This document shows, one piece after another, positions 14,659 through 22,950 of a stretch of DNA of 44,334 nucleotides. Each line of letters begins with the position of its first letter. Positions within the stretch are counted from its first letter, which is position 1. The notes below the pieces were generated by a model. That model was not told where the DNA came from, made no database searches, and saw nothing but the letters and a program-made list of their open reading frames with translations. Source of the stretch: JAZOXB01 sp040096185 (lineage in GTDB: Bacteria > Bacillota > Clostridia > Oscillospirales > Oscillospiraceae); contig NZ_JBBMFF010000175.1 in the NCBI RefSeq assembly GCF_040096185.1, positions 1 to 44,334 on the forward strand. The letters run 5' to 3'. The position numbers and the translations under genes are program-made.

Positions 14659-16155
14659 ATGAAGCAGCGCACCTATCTTGCCATTGATCTCAAATCGTTT
14701 TACGCCTCCGTCGAGTGCCGCGAGCGGGGGCTGGACCCGCTGAACACGAATCTCGTTGTGGCGGATGAGTCGCGGACGGACAAGACGATCTGCCTTGCCG
14801 TCACGCCGACACTCAAGAGCTATGGCATCTCCGGCCGCGGGCGGCTGTTCGAGGTGCGGCAGCGCGTCCGCGAGGTCAATGCCTGGCGGCAGGCCCGCGC
14901 GCCGGGCAGAACGCTGACCGGCAGCTCGCATCAGTTTTCCGCGCTGCAGCGCGACCCTGCGCTGGCGGTGGACTTTGTGATCGCGCCGCCGCGCATGGCC
15001 TATTATATGGAATACAGTACGCGCATCTATGAGATTTACCGGAAATATATCGCACCGGAAGACATCGTCGTCTATTCCATCGACGAGGTCTTCCTCGATG
15101 TGACGGACTATCCTTATGACTGCACCGCCCATGAGCTGGCGCAGACCATCATCCGCGACGTGCTCGAAACGACCGGCATCACGGCGACGGCCGGCATCGG
15201 GACGAATCTCTTCCTCGCCAAGGTCGCCATGGACATCGTGGCAAAGCACATCCCGCCCGATGAAAACGGCGTTCGCATCGCGGAGCTGGACGAAATGAAA
15301 TTCCGCAGGGAGCTCTGGGCGCACCGGCCGCTGACGGACTTCTGGCGCGTCGGCCGCGGCATCGCCCGCAGGCTCGAGGCGCACGGCATGTTCACGATGG
15401 GGGACGTCGCGCTTTGCTCCGAGCAGAACGAGGAGCTGCTCTACCGCCTGTTCGGCAAGAATGCGGAGCTGCTCATCGACCACGCGTGGGGCTGGGAGCC
15501 CTGCACCGTCCCGTCCATCAAGGCCTACCGCCCGTCCGAGAACAGCCTGAGCTCCGGGCAGGTGCTGAGCTGCCCCTACGAGGCGGCAAAGGCCCGGCTT
15601 GTTTTGCGGGAAATGGCGGATCAGCTCTCGCTGGAGCTGGTGGAAAAGGGCCTCGTGACGGACCAGGTCGTGCTGACAGTCGGCTATGACATTGAAAATC
15701 TGACGGACCCAGCCCGCCGCACGGCCTATTCCGGCCCGGTGGAGCAGGACCGCTACGGGCGGCGCGTGCCGAAGGCCGCGCATGGCGCGCAGAAGCTCGA
15801 CGCACCGTCGTCCTCCACACGGCGGATCATGGAAGCAGCCTCCGCCCTGTTTGACCGCATCGTAGACGGCGGGCTGCTCGTCCGGCGCATGTATCTCGTC
15901 GCCGCGCACATCGTCCCGGAGGACGAGGCGCAGCCGGAGGAGATGGAGCAGCTGGACCTGTTCACCGATCTTGCCGCCGTGGACGCCCGGCGCGAGGCGG
16001 AGCAGGCGGCGCTGGCGCGCGAAAAGAAGCTGCAGGAGACGACGCTGGCCATCAAGAAGAAATTCGGCAAAAATGCCATTCTCAAGGGCATGAGTCTGGA
16101 GGAAGGCGCAACGGCCCGCGAGCGAAACGCCAGGATCGGCGGGCATAAGGCATGA
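14659..16155 (+). CDS. Y-family translesion DNA polymerase (UmuC/UvrX type)
   Basis: A 498-residue error-prone polymerase that copies damaged DNA. Catalytic carboxylates are visible: D10 in LAIDLKSFYASVEC, and D142-E143 in YSIDEVFLDVT. The fingers region has LAVTPTLKSYGISGRGRLFEV, and the thumb has the helix-hairpin-helix WRVGRGIARRLEAHGMFTMGDVA. The little-finger domain spans about 250-400, and the C-terminal 80 residues are helical and end in a basic tail. The length and the downstream YolD-like partner match Firmicutes UvrX/YqjW rather than DinB. The start follows GGGAGGAAA. It is the first gene of a three-gene operon. Confidence 0.93.
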   Translation: MKQRTYLAIDLKSFYASVECRERGLDPLNTNLVVADESRTDKTICLAVTPTLKSYGISGRGRLFEVRQRVREVNAWRQARAPGRTLTGSSHQFSALQRDPALAVDFVIAPPRMAYYMEYSTRIYEIYRKYIAPEDIVVYSIDEVFLDVTDYPYDCTAHELAQTIIRDVLETTGITATAGIGTNLFLAKVAMDIVAKHIPPDENGVRIAELDEMKFRRELWAHRPLTDFWRVGRGIARRLEAHGMFTMGDVALCSEQNEELLYRLFGKNAELLIDHAWGWEPCTVPSIKAYRPSENSLSSGQVLSCPYEAAKARLVLREMADQLSLELVEKGLVTDQVVLTVGYDIENLTDPARRTAYSGPVEQDRYGRRVPKAAHGAQKLDAPSSSTRRIMEAASALFDRIVDGGLLVRRMYLVAAHIVPEDEAQPEEMEQLDLFTDLAAVDARREAEQAALAREKKLQETTLAIKKKFGKNAILKGMSLEEGATARERNARIGGHKA

Positions 16156-16165
16156 GGAGGAATAC

Positions 16166-16588
16166 ATGACCGGAAAATATGACGCGATCCTGCACCTGCC
16201 GCACCATGTCTCCAAAAAGCACCCGCCCATGCCAATGGCCGACCGCGCTGCGCAGTTTGCGCCGTTTGCAGCCCTGACCGGCTACGACGCGGCCATCCGG
16301 GAAAACGCGCGCCTCACGCAGGAGCGGATCGACCCCGCAGAAGCGGAGCTTGCCGCGCTGGACCGGCGCTTCCGTCTGCTGCAGGAGCATCTGGAGGAGC
16401 AGCCGGAGGTACGCCTGACCCGGTTCCGGCCGGATGAACGGAAATCCGGCGGAGCCTACGAGACCGTCAGCGGGATCGTGAAGCAGATCGATTCCATTGC
16501 ACGCCGCATCCGCCTTCTGGACGGAACGGACATTCCCATGGACGATGTACTGACGCTGGACGGCGCGCTGTTTGATGTTTTGGATTAA
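16166..16588 (+). CDS. YolD-like protein
   Basis: A 140-residue soluble protein. The segment MPMADRAAQFAPFAALTGYDAAIRE (split: MPMADRAAQFAPFAALTGYD then AAIRE) is the signature of YolD-like proteins, which are coded next to Y-family polymerases in Firmicutes and are thought to play the UmuD-like accessory role. The rest is a helix (PAEAELAALDRRFRLLQEHL) followed by a beta-rich end. GAGGAGGAA overlaps the polymerase stop and serves this start. Its function has not been shown biochemically. Confidence 0.85.
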   Translation: MTGKYDAILHLPHHVSKKHPPMPMADRAAQFAPFAALTGYDAAIRENARLTQERIDPAEAELAALDRRFRLLQEHLEEQPEVRLTRFRPDERKSGGAYETVSGIVKQIDSIARRIRLLDGTDIPMDDVLTLDGALFDVLD

Positions 16589-16603
16589 GGGAGAGAGAAA
16601 ATC

Positions 16604-17017
16604 ATGAAAGAGCTGATGAAAACAAACGTCTATGACGTCGGGGAATCGGTGCTGATCGTCGGCAGCTGCCTGCCGGACATGGAGCCGGAGGGCTTTGCGC
16701 AGCTGCGCGCGGAAGCCGACCATGTTTTCGAACTGTGCCTTGAGCAGACGCATATCAACATGGCCATCACGAAGATCAGCGCCATGCTCTACACCGGCAA
16801 GATCCGCACGCTGCGCTTTGCGACGGTCGACCGCTCGCCGCACTGCGTGCAGATGCACTACATCCAGAACGAGCTGCGGCGGATGATGGACCTCTCCGCC
16901 GTGACGATCGAAAATTACGTCGTGGAGAACGGGAAGCTGACGAAGCTCTCGCCGGAGCTCATCTATCTTTCCAAGCACCTCGGTGAGCTGTCCCGCCGGA
17001 TGGGCGAAAATGTATAA
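16604..17017 (+). CDS. Unrecognised conserved-looking protein in the polymerase operon
   Basis: A 137-residue soluble protein 15 bases after yolD, so part of the same transcript. No signal peptide or membrane segment. It has Cys and His in a suggestive order: CLPDME near residue 26, CLEQTHINM near 49, and SPHCVQMHYIQNE near 88. These could bind metal or a cofactor, but the spacing fits no zinc-finger or ferredoxin pattern that I know. Alternating strands and helices suggest an alpha/beta fold. It may assist translesion synthesis or be an unrelated passenger. The frame is certain; the function is not. Confidence 0.7.
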   Translation: MKELMKTNVYDVGESVLIVGSCLPDMEPEGFAQLRAEADHVFELCLEQTHINMAITKISAMLYTGKIRTLRFATVDRSPHCVQMHYIQNELRRMMDLSAVTIENYVVENGKLTKLSPELIYLSKHLGELSRRMGENV

Positions 17018-17021
17018 AAAA

Positions 17022-17053
17022 TCCGCAGGATGGGATTTTTCCCATCCTGCGGA
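17022..17053 (+). terminator. Terminator of the polymerase operon, first copy
   Basis: Stem TCCGCAGGATGGGA (17022-17035) with TCCCATCCTGCGGA (17040-17053), T4 loop. It has no T run after it on the plus strand, but A6 before it means it can stop minus-strand transcripts. A diverged second copy closes the region at 17248. Confidence 0.7.
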
Positions 17054-17055
17054 GC

Positions 17056-17246
17056 GAGACTATCAAAAACCTGCCTAGCCGAAAGTCTCGGAGGGAAGGA
17101 TAGTGTGAAAGGAAACCGTCAGGGTTTCCTTTCGCGTTAAATAACCCGCCGCGCGGCAGAATTGCAAAATAATGATACAAAAATTCATTTTGCAATTCTG
17201 AAAGCAGCTTGTCAAAAAAGCCCAAAGGGACTTTTTTGACAAGCTG
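17056..17246. repeat. Palindrome-packed insert between two related terminators
   Basis: Between near-duplicate terminator hairpins lie about 190 bases made of hairpins. GAGACTATC (17056-17064) can pair either with AGTCTC (17084-17089) or with GATAGT (17099-17104), mutually exclusive helices. Then GAAAGGAAACC/GGTTTCCTTTC (17107-17133), CAGAATTGCAAAAT/ATTTTGCAATTCTG (17157-17200), and a 16-bp perfect stem CAGCTTGTCAAAAAAG/CTTTTTTGACAAGCTG (17205-17246). The end motif TTTTTTGACAAGCTGA recurs at 23620-23635 after another gene. No open frame of note. Likely a family of mobile palindromic intergenic repeats, or a structured RNA. Confidence 0.7.
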
Positions 17247-17247
17247 A

Positions 17248-17288
17248 CTCCGCAGGATAGGAATTTACCCATCCTGCGGAGCTTTTTT
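17248..17288 (+). terminator. Terminator, second copy
   Basis: Stem CTCCGCAGGAT (17248-17258) with ATCCTGCGGAG (17271-17281), followed by CTTTTTTG. It ends just before the stop of the convergent PBP gene at 17291. The loop differs from the first copy (AGGAATTTACCC). Confidence 0.85.
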
Positions 17289-17290
17289 GC

Positions 17291-18661
17291 TTAATCGGCG
17301 TCCATGGCGACCACACAGGCGCTGAGCACCTGGCTGAGGATCGGCGTGCAGACGGACGCGCCGCCGCCGCCCTCCTCGACCACGACGATGAAGGCGAGGG
17401 GATAGTCGCTGTCCTGCAGGAAGCCTGCAAAGACAGCGTTGGCAGCCTTCCCGCCGCCGTTTTCCGCCGTGCCGGACTTTCCGCCTGCGTATAGTCCGGC
17501 GAAGTTCCACTCGCCGTAGACGTTGACGACGGCATTGTGCATCATGTCCGCAAGGCGGTCGGCCGTCGTGCTGTCGAGCAGACGTCCTGTGGAGCTTGTG
17601 GAGGCCTTGTACTTGACCGAATCACCGTATGTGACCTCCTTTACGAGGTATGGCTCTGCGGCGGAGCCGCCGTTTGCGATCGCGCCCATATAGGTCATAT
17701 ACTGACAGGGGTTGATCTGGTCCGTATACTGGCCGATGCCGGCCCATGCCAGCTCGGATTCCGCCGCATTGGAGACATCAAAGCTTCCGGCGGCCGTCGT
17801 CGTGCCGTCAAAGCTGTAGCGGCGCGTGACGCCGACCTGCTCGGCATAGCGCATCAGCGTCTTTGGGCCGAGCTCAGCTGCGATCTCGCCGAAAACGACG
17901 TTGCAGGAATGGGCCAGCGCCTCTTCAAAGTTCAGCGTGCCGTGCACGCCGTTGCACTGGATGGTCTCGCCGCCGATGACGGCGCTGCCCTCGCAGGTGA
18001 ACGTCCGGGATCCGATATCCGGGATCTCATCCAGCGCGGCCGCAGCCGTGACGAGCTTGAAGACGGATCCGGGCGTATAGGTGGCGTGCAGGAAGCGGTT
18101 GACATACACGCCCTCGTAGGTCTCGGGGCTGCCCTCCACGTCCGGCACATCGTCCGGGTCGTAGGTTGGGGAGGAGACGGCGCAGAGGATCTCGCCCGTC
18201 TTGTAATTATAAACGCCGACGGTTCCCTTGCGCCCGTCGAGCGCGGCCAGCGCCGTGCGCTGCACGTCTGCGCTTACGGTCAGCATCATCTGACCCTCGC
18301 GCTTGCCGGTGGAATAGGTGCCGTTGATGCGGTCGAAGCCGACAAGCTCCGAACCGTATTCCTGCAGCAGGAACGGCGTGATATTGCCCTCACGGTCGCC
18401 GAGCAGGTGCAGCATGCTGCGGCGCAGCGAGGCACTGTCGGCATAGGACTTGCCGTTCGTGGCATCGAGCACGACGGTGCCGCCGCGGTCGACGATCTTG
18501 CCGCTGTTCATAACGCCGTCCGTATAGACATGGGGGCTGTTCTGGAACGTGACCCAGTCCGGTGAATCGATAAAGTAGCGCACCACGATCACGCCCATGC
18601 CGAGCAAAAGCATCCCCGCCAGCGCAAGTGCGAACCACGCGCGTTTTGCAAGCTTATTCAA
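17291..18661 (-). CDS. Class B penicillin-binding protein (PbpA/FtsI type)
   Basis: A 456-residue peptidoglycan transpeptidase with one N-terminal membrane anchor (AWFALALAGMLLLGMGVIVV). The transpeptidase motifs are all present: S199-x-x-K202 in TPGSVFKLV, S252-C-N254, and K395-S-G-T398. The N-terminal non-catalytic region is short, as in the PbpA of Actinobacteria and the clostridial partners of SEDS proteins. It overlaps the FHA-SEDS gene by eight bases, so the two are a matched glycosyltransferase-transpeptidase pair. The target could be division septum, elongation or spore cortex; the sequence does not say which. Confidence 0.92.
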   Translation of the reverse strand: MNKLAKRAWFALALAGMLLLGMGVIVVRYFIDSPDWVTFQNSPHVYTDGVMNSGKIVDRGGTVVLDATNGKSYADSASLRRSMLHLLGDREGNITPFLLQEYGSELVGFDRINGTYSTGKREGQMMLTVSADVQRTALAALDGRKGTVGVYNYKTGEILCAVSSPTYDPDDVPDVEGSPETYEGVYVNRFLHATYTPGSVFKLVTAAAALDEIPDIGSRTFTCEGSAVIGGETIQCNGVHGTLNFEEALAHSCNVVFGEIAAELGPKTLMRYAEQVGVTRRYSFDGTTTAAGSFDVSNAAESELAWAGIGQYTDQINPCQYMTYMGAIANGGSAAEPYLVKEVTYGDSVKYKASTSSTGRLLDSTTADRLADMMHNAVVNVYGEWNFAGLYAGGKSGTAENGGGKAANAVFAGFLQDSDYPLAFIVVVEEGGGGASVCTPILSQVLSACVVAMDAD

Positions 18662-20390
18662 GCGGCTCCACCTCCTCTGCCTTTGCGGTGCGGACCGCGA
18701 AGCTGGCGTTCTGGCGCGTGTCCGCCGCCTTGAGGAAGGCGATCAGGCCCCACGAGGCCAGCATGCTCGAGCCGCCGTTGGAAAGGAACGGGAACGTCAC
18801 GCCGGTCAGCGGGAGCAGGTCCATCGTGCCGAACACGTTCAGAATGGTCTGGATGGTCAGGATCGCCACGGCGGCGCAGGCAGCAATGGTATAGAAGCTG
18901 CTGCGGCCGACCTTGGCCGAGCGGACGGTAAACACCGCAAGGATCACGATGACCGCAACGGCGCATAGGCCGATGATAAGGCCCCATTCCTCACAGAGGA
19001 AAGCAAAAACGAGGTCCGTATCCGCCGCAAAGACATATTTGAGCCAGCCGTTGCCCGCGCCGAGGCCAAACAGGCCGCCGGAGGCGATGCACATCATCGC
19101 GCGCGTCTGCTGGTAGCCGCCCGCAGAGGCATATTCCCACGCATGGCCCCATGTTGCAAAGCGGCGCAGGATATGCGGCCGGAAGCGAACGGCCAGAACG
19201 CCTGCAAAACCCGTGGCCGCGCAGGCCAGCGTGACCGTGGCGAAGCTGCCGGAACGCAGGAAGGCGATGACGAGGAACGCAACGAAGAAGATGAGCGCCG
19301 TGCCGAAGTCGTTCATCAGGGCAAGGCAGCCGCAGATGGCGGCGGAATAGACAATGAACAGGAACAGGTTCCGCTTCGTTACGATGCGGTCCATCGTGGA
19401 TGCGCCGACATAGAGGAAGCAGAGCTTGACCAGCTCGGACGGCTGGAACGAGATGCCGCCAAGCGAGATCCAGTTGCGCGCGCCGTTGTTCTCCTGCCCG
19501 AACACCAGATTGACGAGCAGCAGGAGCATGCCGCCGACGGCGGCCAGATAGCGAAATTTCTTCGCGCGGGACAGGTCGCGCAGCGACCAGCCGATGATCA
19601 GATAGATCACGATGCCGCCGAGCAGGCAGATGAGCTGCTTTGTAAGATTGGCTGGGTTATCCGAGGCGATGACGGCAAAGCCGAGCGTACTGAGGAAAAA
19701 GGCCAGCGTTTCCACCTCGTAGCCGCTGCGGCGCATCATGCGCAGCACGGCAAACAGCAGCCAGCCCACAGCCAGCAGGCCGAGGAAGCTCAGCACGACC
19801 GTTTGGGCCGTTTCGGCCTCCGCGCCCATCCAGAGCTGCAGCGTCGTCAGGAGCTGGAAGACCGTCAGCAGAAACAGGGTCAGCGCAGGGGAGGACTGGT
19901 GGGCCGGGCGCGTGCGGCTGGCAAGCTGCTCCTCGAGCTCGGACTGCGTGACGGGTGCAAGCACCATGTCCACGCCGCCGAGCGAGATGGTATCGCCGTA
20001 GTTTACGGCAGCCATCTGGACCGGCTCGCCGTTGAGCGTGACTGCGCCGCGTGAGCCGATGTCCGTGACGGACCAGCTGCCGTCATCATAGCGCGTGAGG
20101 ACGGCGTGCGTGCGCGAAACGGTCGGGAAGTCCACGACGATGTCGCAGCCCTTCGCGCGGCCGAGGATATTCTCCCAGTGTGTCAGAGGGAGCTGATTGC
20201 CGTCCGGCATGACGAGCCATGCCCACGTCTCCGGCTCCCGCCGGAATTTCAGCAGCGGCCGGGCACAGCGCCACAGCAGCAGCACGGCCAGCACCGGCGC
20301 AAGGTAGCGCCACACGGTGCAGAACACCGAGACAAAGCCGGAGCCGCTTCCCTGAAAGTATTCGGCGGCAGAGGCAAAAAATGCGTCCAT
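18654..20390 (-). CDS. FHA domain fused to a FtsW/RodA/SpoVE glycosyltransferase
   Basis: A 578-residue membrane protein. A first membrane helix lies near residues 25-42. Residues about 70-145 are an FHA domain with the phosphothreonine-binding signature: G77-R78, S92-R-T-H95 and N120-G121. From about 165 on come ten or so membrane segments of the SEDS family, with NDFGTALIFF and the C-terminal LPLTGVTFPFLSNGGSSM block. SEDS proteins polymerise peptidoglycan glycan strands with a class B PBP, here coded next. FHA binds phosphothreonine, so a Ser/Thr kinase of PASTA type may steer this enzyme. Start follows GGAGGAAT. Upstream gene ends 18 bases before. Confidence 0.93.
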   Translation of the reverse strand: MDAFFASAAEYFQGSGSGFVSVFCTVWRYLAPVLAVLLLWRCARPLLKFRREPETWAWLVMPDGNQLPLTHWENILGRAKGCDIVVDFPTVSRTHAVLTRYDDGSWSVTDIGSRGAVTLNGEPVQMAAVNYGDTISLGGVDMVLAPVTQSELEEQLASRTRPAHQSSPALTLFLLTVFQLLTTLQLWMGAEAETAQTVVLSFLGLLAVGWLLFAVLRMMRRSGYEVETLAFFLSTLGFAVIASDNPANLTKQLICLLGGIVIYLIIGWSLRDLSRAKKFRYLAAVGGMLLLLVNLVFGQENNGARNWISLGGISFQPSELVKLCFLYVGASTMDRIVTKRNLFLFIVYSAAICGCLALMNDFGTALIFFVAFLVIAFLRSGSFATVTLACAATGFAGVLAVRFRPHILRRFATWGHAWEYASAGGYQQTRAMMCIASGGLFGLGAGNGWLKYVFAADTDLVFAFLCEEWGLIIGLCAVAVIVILAVFTVRSAKVGRSSFYTIAACAAVAILTIQTILNVFGTMDLLPLTGVTFPFLSNGGSSMLASWGLIAFLKAADTRQNASFAVRTAKAEEVEPLE

Positions 20391-20408
20391 GGATTCCTCC
20401 TTTCCGGC

Positions 20409-21734
20409 TCAGCCGGGGATATCGTCATAATCCGGATCGTCGATCTCCATATCGTCGTCCGGGTCGATCTGTGTTTCGTAGGCAGGCTCCTCGGCAGCGC
20501 TCGTGTAGCTCGGCTCCGTCACAGGCGGCAGGTCGTCCACGGTGCGGATCGTATAGTACAGGCTCGTCTGCAGGGGATGGCGCTTACGGGCAAGGCGCTT
20601 GTTGACGCGGTCACCGATGACGGTGTAGAGCACGGCAAAGACCGGCACGCCAAGAAGCATCCCGGCAAAGCCGAAGATACCGCCGAAGACCAGAATGGCA
20701 ACGAGCACCCAGAAGTCCGAAATGCCGAGCTTTTCACCCAGAATGCGGTTTTCGATGATGTTGCCGTCGACCTGCTGCAGAATGAGGATGAAAATGCAGA
20801 AATACAGGGCGTTGACGGGCTTGTCAATCATCAGGAGCAGGGCCGAGGGCACCGCGCCGAGGAAGGGGCCAAAGAAGGGAATAATGTTCGTCACGCCGAC
20901 GATCGTGCCGATGAGCGCCGCATAGGGCATGCCCATGAACAGCACGCCGAAGTAGGTGATGACGCCGACGAGCACGGCGTCGATGATCTTTCCCATAACA
21001 TAGCCGCCGAAGATGCTGTTCGTCCGGCGGGCCAGCTCCAGCAGGCGATCGGCATGCTGGCGACTGAAGACCGCCACGGTGACCTTCTTGGCCTGCGCAC
21101 AGAGTTCTTCCTTAAAGATCAGGATATATACGGCCGCGACGATGCCGAGCAGGATATTGAAGATGACCATCACAACGCTGTAGACCGAGCTCGTCAGGCT
21201 CGTGACGATCACGCTGTAATCGAGCTTCTTCAGCCAGCCGATGACCATCTCCAGCGGGTCGCCGACGGTTTTTTCCAGGAAGGACTGGATGTCACTGTTC
21301 GTGAAAATGCCGCGGAACCACTTGCTGATGGTCGCATAATAGCTTTCGAGCTTTTCGGGCTGCAGCAGCTCCTCGATGCTTGCAATCAGGTTCGGCACGA
21401 TAAGAGCGATGAGTGCATAGACCGCGAGGCAGAACACCAGCACGGCAGCGCAGATCCCGGTGATCTTGCTGATGCGCGCGGCCATCCGATCGCTGAGGTT
21501 CCGCTTGGCAAGCAGCCTGTCCATGATCCGCTGCGTGACCTTCATAACGGGATTCATCAGATAGGCAAACAGGCAGCCGTAGAGCAGAGCGGCGATGATG
21601 TTGAGGAATTCGACGATCAGATCATAAAAGCCGCGCAGGTTGGAGAAAACGAGCCAGAACAGTCCGGCGGCGACAATCACAAGAAAGGCCGTGAGACCCC
21701 ATTTGACATATTTTTCATTGCGATTCAGCTTCAT
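20409..21734 (-). CDS. AI-2E family transporter (PerM-like membrane protein)
   Basis: A 441-residue membrane protein of the AI-2E/PerM family (PF01594). There are about eight hydrophobic segments: two near the N-terminus (WGLTAFLVIVAAGLFWLVF, LNIIAALLYGCLFAYL), one long central soluble stretch, and the C-terminal set that includes the conserved IGTIVGVTNIIPFFGPFLGA and a glycine-rich FWVLVAILVFGGIFGFAGML. The tail is acidic with repeated Asp-Pro. Substrates in this family vary (AI-2 export, Na/H exchange, or unknown). The ATG at 21734 is chosen because GAGGAT precedes it and the upstream ATG at 21752 lies only about seven bases after the predicted transcription start. It leads an operon with the FHA-SEDS and PBP genes. 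Confidence 0.88.
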   Translation of the reverse strand: MKLNRNEKYVKWGLTAFLVIVAAGLFWLVFSNLRGFYDLIVEFLNIIAALLYGCLFAYLMNPVMKVTQRIMDRLLAKRNLSDRMAARISKITGICAAVLVFCLAVYALIALIVPNLIASIEELLQPEKLESYYATISKWFRGIFTNSDIQSFLEKTVGDPLEMVIGWLKKLDYSVIVTSLTSSVYSVVMVIFNILLGIVAAVYILIFKEELCAQAKKVTVAVFSRQHADRLLELARRTNSIFGGYVMGKIIDAVLVGVITYFGVLFMGMPYAALIGTIVGVTNIIPFFGPFLGAVPSALLLMIDKPVNALYFCIFILILQQVDGNIIENRILGEKLGISDFWVLVAILVFGGIFGFAGMLLGVPVFAVLYTVIGDRVNKRLARKRHPLQTSLYYTIRTVDDLPPVTEPSYTSAAEEPAYETQIDPDDDMEIDDPDYDDIPG

Positions 21735-21765
21735 AGCGTATCCTCGTGTCATGATATTCTATTCT

Positions 21766-21794
21766 AGGATACCACGAAGCGGCGGAATCGTCAA
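21766..21794 (-). promoter_or_regulatory. Promoter of the AI-2E/SEDS/PBP operon
   Basis: Minus strand TTGACG (21789-21794), 17 bases, TATCCT (21766-21771), with TGG before the -10. Confidence 0.7.
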
Positions 21795-21841
21795 GCAGAG
21801 AAGTCCTGCGGGAAATTTTTTTCCATTTCCCAAAACGGGGC

Positions 21842-21871
21842 TTGCAATTTATGGCGCCGGTGTGGTATGTT
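21842..21871 (+). promoter_or_regulatory. Promoter of the WYL regulator
   Basis: TTGCAA (21842-21847), 18 bases, TATGTT (21866-21871) with TGG before the -10. It places the transcription start about 15 bases before the start codon, leaving a very short leader. Confidence 0.55.
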
Positions 21872-21892
21872 GACAGCAGAGGTGAGAGTACC

Positions 21893-22870
21893 ATGGCAAA
21901 ATCGGAACGGCAGAAGCTGAAGCTCCTCATCCTTCGCGATTATCTGCGCAGCCACACGGACGAGCAGCACCCGGTGTCCATGCAGCAGATTCTTGCCGCG
22001 CTGGAGGGCGAGGGCATCCGTGCGGAGCGCAAAAGCGTCTATGATGATCTGGACACCCTGCGCGATTACGGCATGGAAATTCGCAAGGTCAGCGGCAAAA
22101 ACGGCGGCTATTATGTGCCGGAGCGTGATTTCGCCCTTTCAGAGCTGAAGCTGCTCGTCGACGCCGTGCAGGCGGCGCGGTTCCTCTCCGAAAAGGAGTC
22201 CATGGCCCTGATCCGCAAGCTCGCCGCCCTCTCGAGCGCGCACGAAGCGGAGCTGCTGCGGCGCGAGGTCGTCGTTACCGGCCGCGCCAAAAGCGGCAGC
22301 GAGGACGTCTGCCGCAATGTCGATACGCTGCATGCGGCCATCGCCGGGAACAGCCGCATCACGTTCCGCTATTTTGACTGGGATCTGCAGGGCCGGCGCC
22401 GCTTCCGGCCGAAGACCTATGAGGCAAGCCCCATCGCGCTGTGCTGGGAGGACGAGAACTATTATCTCGTGGCCTACGGCGCGCCGCACGGCCTGACGCA
22501 CTACCGCGTGGACAAGATGACGGAGATCACGGCGACGGGCGTCCCGCGCGAGAGCAACGACGAGACGCGCTCCTTTGACCCGGCCGTCTATTCCCAGCAG
22601 GTGTTCGGCATGTTCCGCGGGGAGCAGTGCCGCATGAAGCTGCGGTTTGAAAACTCGCTGGCAGGCGTTGTGCTCGACCGCTTCGGCCGTGACCGCCTGC
22701 TCGTGCCGGACGGGCCGGACCACTTTGTCTTTCAGGCGGATATCTCCGTTTCACCGACGTTCCTCGGCTGGCTTGCAGGCTTCGGCGGCCGGGCGGAGAT
22801 CGTGTTCCCGGCGTCGGCGGCGGAAGCCTACCGCGATTTTCTGCGCCGTGCGCTTTCCGCAGCAGAGTAA
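21893..22870 (+). CDS. WYL-domain transcriptional regulator
   Basis: A 325-residue regulator. The N-terminal 75 residues are a winged helix of the HTH_11 kind (QQILAALEGEGIRAERKSVYDDLDTL). From about 140 on is a WYL domain, with the sandwich strand ITFRYFDWDLQGRRRF, then PIALCWEDENYYLVAYGAPHGLTHYRVDKM. The canonical W-Y-L triad is here CWEDENYYLVAY. A C-terminal WCX-like extension follows. WYL proteins sense nucleic-acid-like or nucleotide ligands and often control DNA-damage or defence genes; no such target lies next door. The start at 21893 has AGAGGTGAG upstream; the frame stays open further upstream but runs over the promoter. Confidence 0.88.
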   Translation: MAKSERQKLKLLILRDYLRSHTDEQHPVSMQQILAALEGEGIRAERKSVYDDLDTLRDYGMEIRKVSGKNGGYYVPERDFALSELKLLVDAVQAARFLSEKESMALIRKLAALSSAHEAELLRREVVVTGRAKSGSEDVCRNVDTLHAAIAGNSRITFRYFDWDLQGRRRFRPKTYEASPIALCWEDENYYLVAYGAPHGLTHYRVDKMTEITATGVPRESNDETRSFDPAVYSQQVFGMFRGEQCRMKLRFENSLAGVVLDRFGRDRLLVPDGPDHFVFQADISVSPTFLGWLAGFGGRAEIVFPASAAEAYRDFLRRALSAAE

Positions 22871-22916
22871 GGCAGAACGGAAATGATTTGTTCTCAAAGT
22901 ATTCATAATTTCGTGG

Positions 22917-22922
22917 TATACT
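22917..22922 (+). promoter_or_regulatory. Probable -10 element of the TIM-barrel gene
   Basis: TATACT preceded by GTGG (extended -10). No good -35 is present at 17 bases; TTCTCA or AAGTAT are poor. Confidence 0.5.
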
Positions 22923-22950
22923 GGCAAAAAAGAGACAGGAGGACTCTTGT

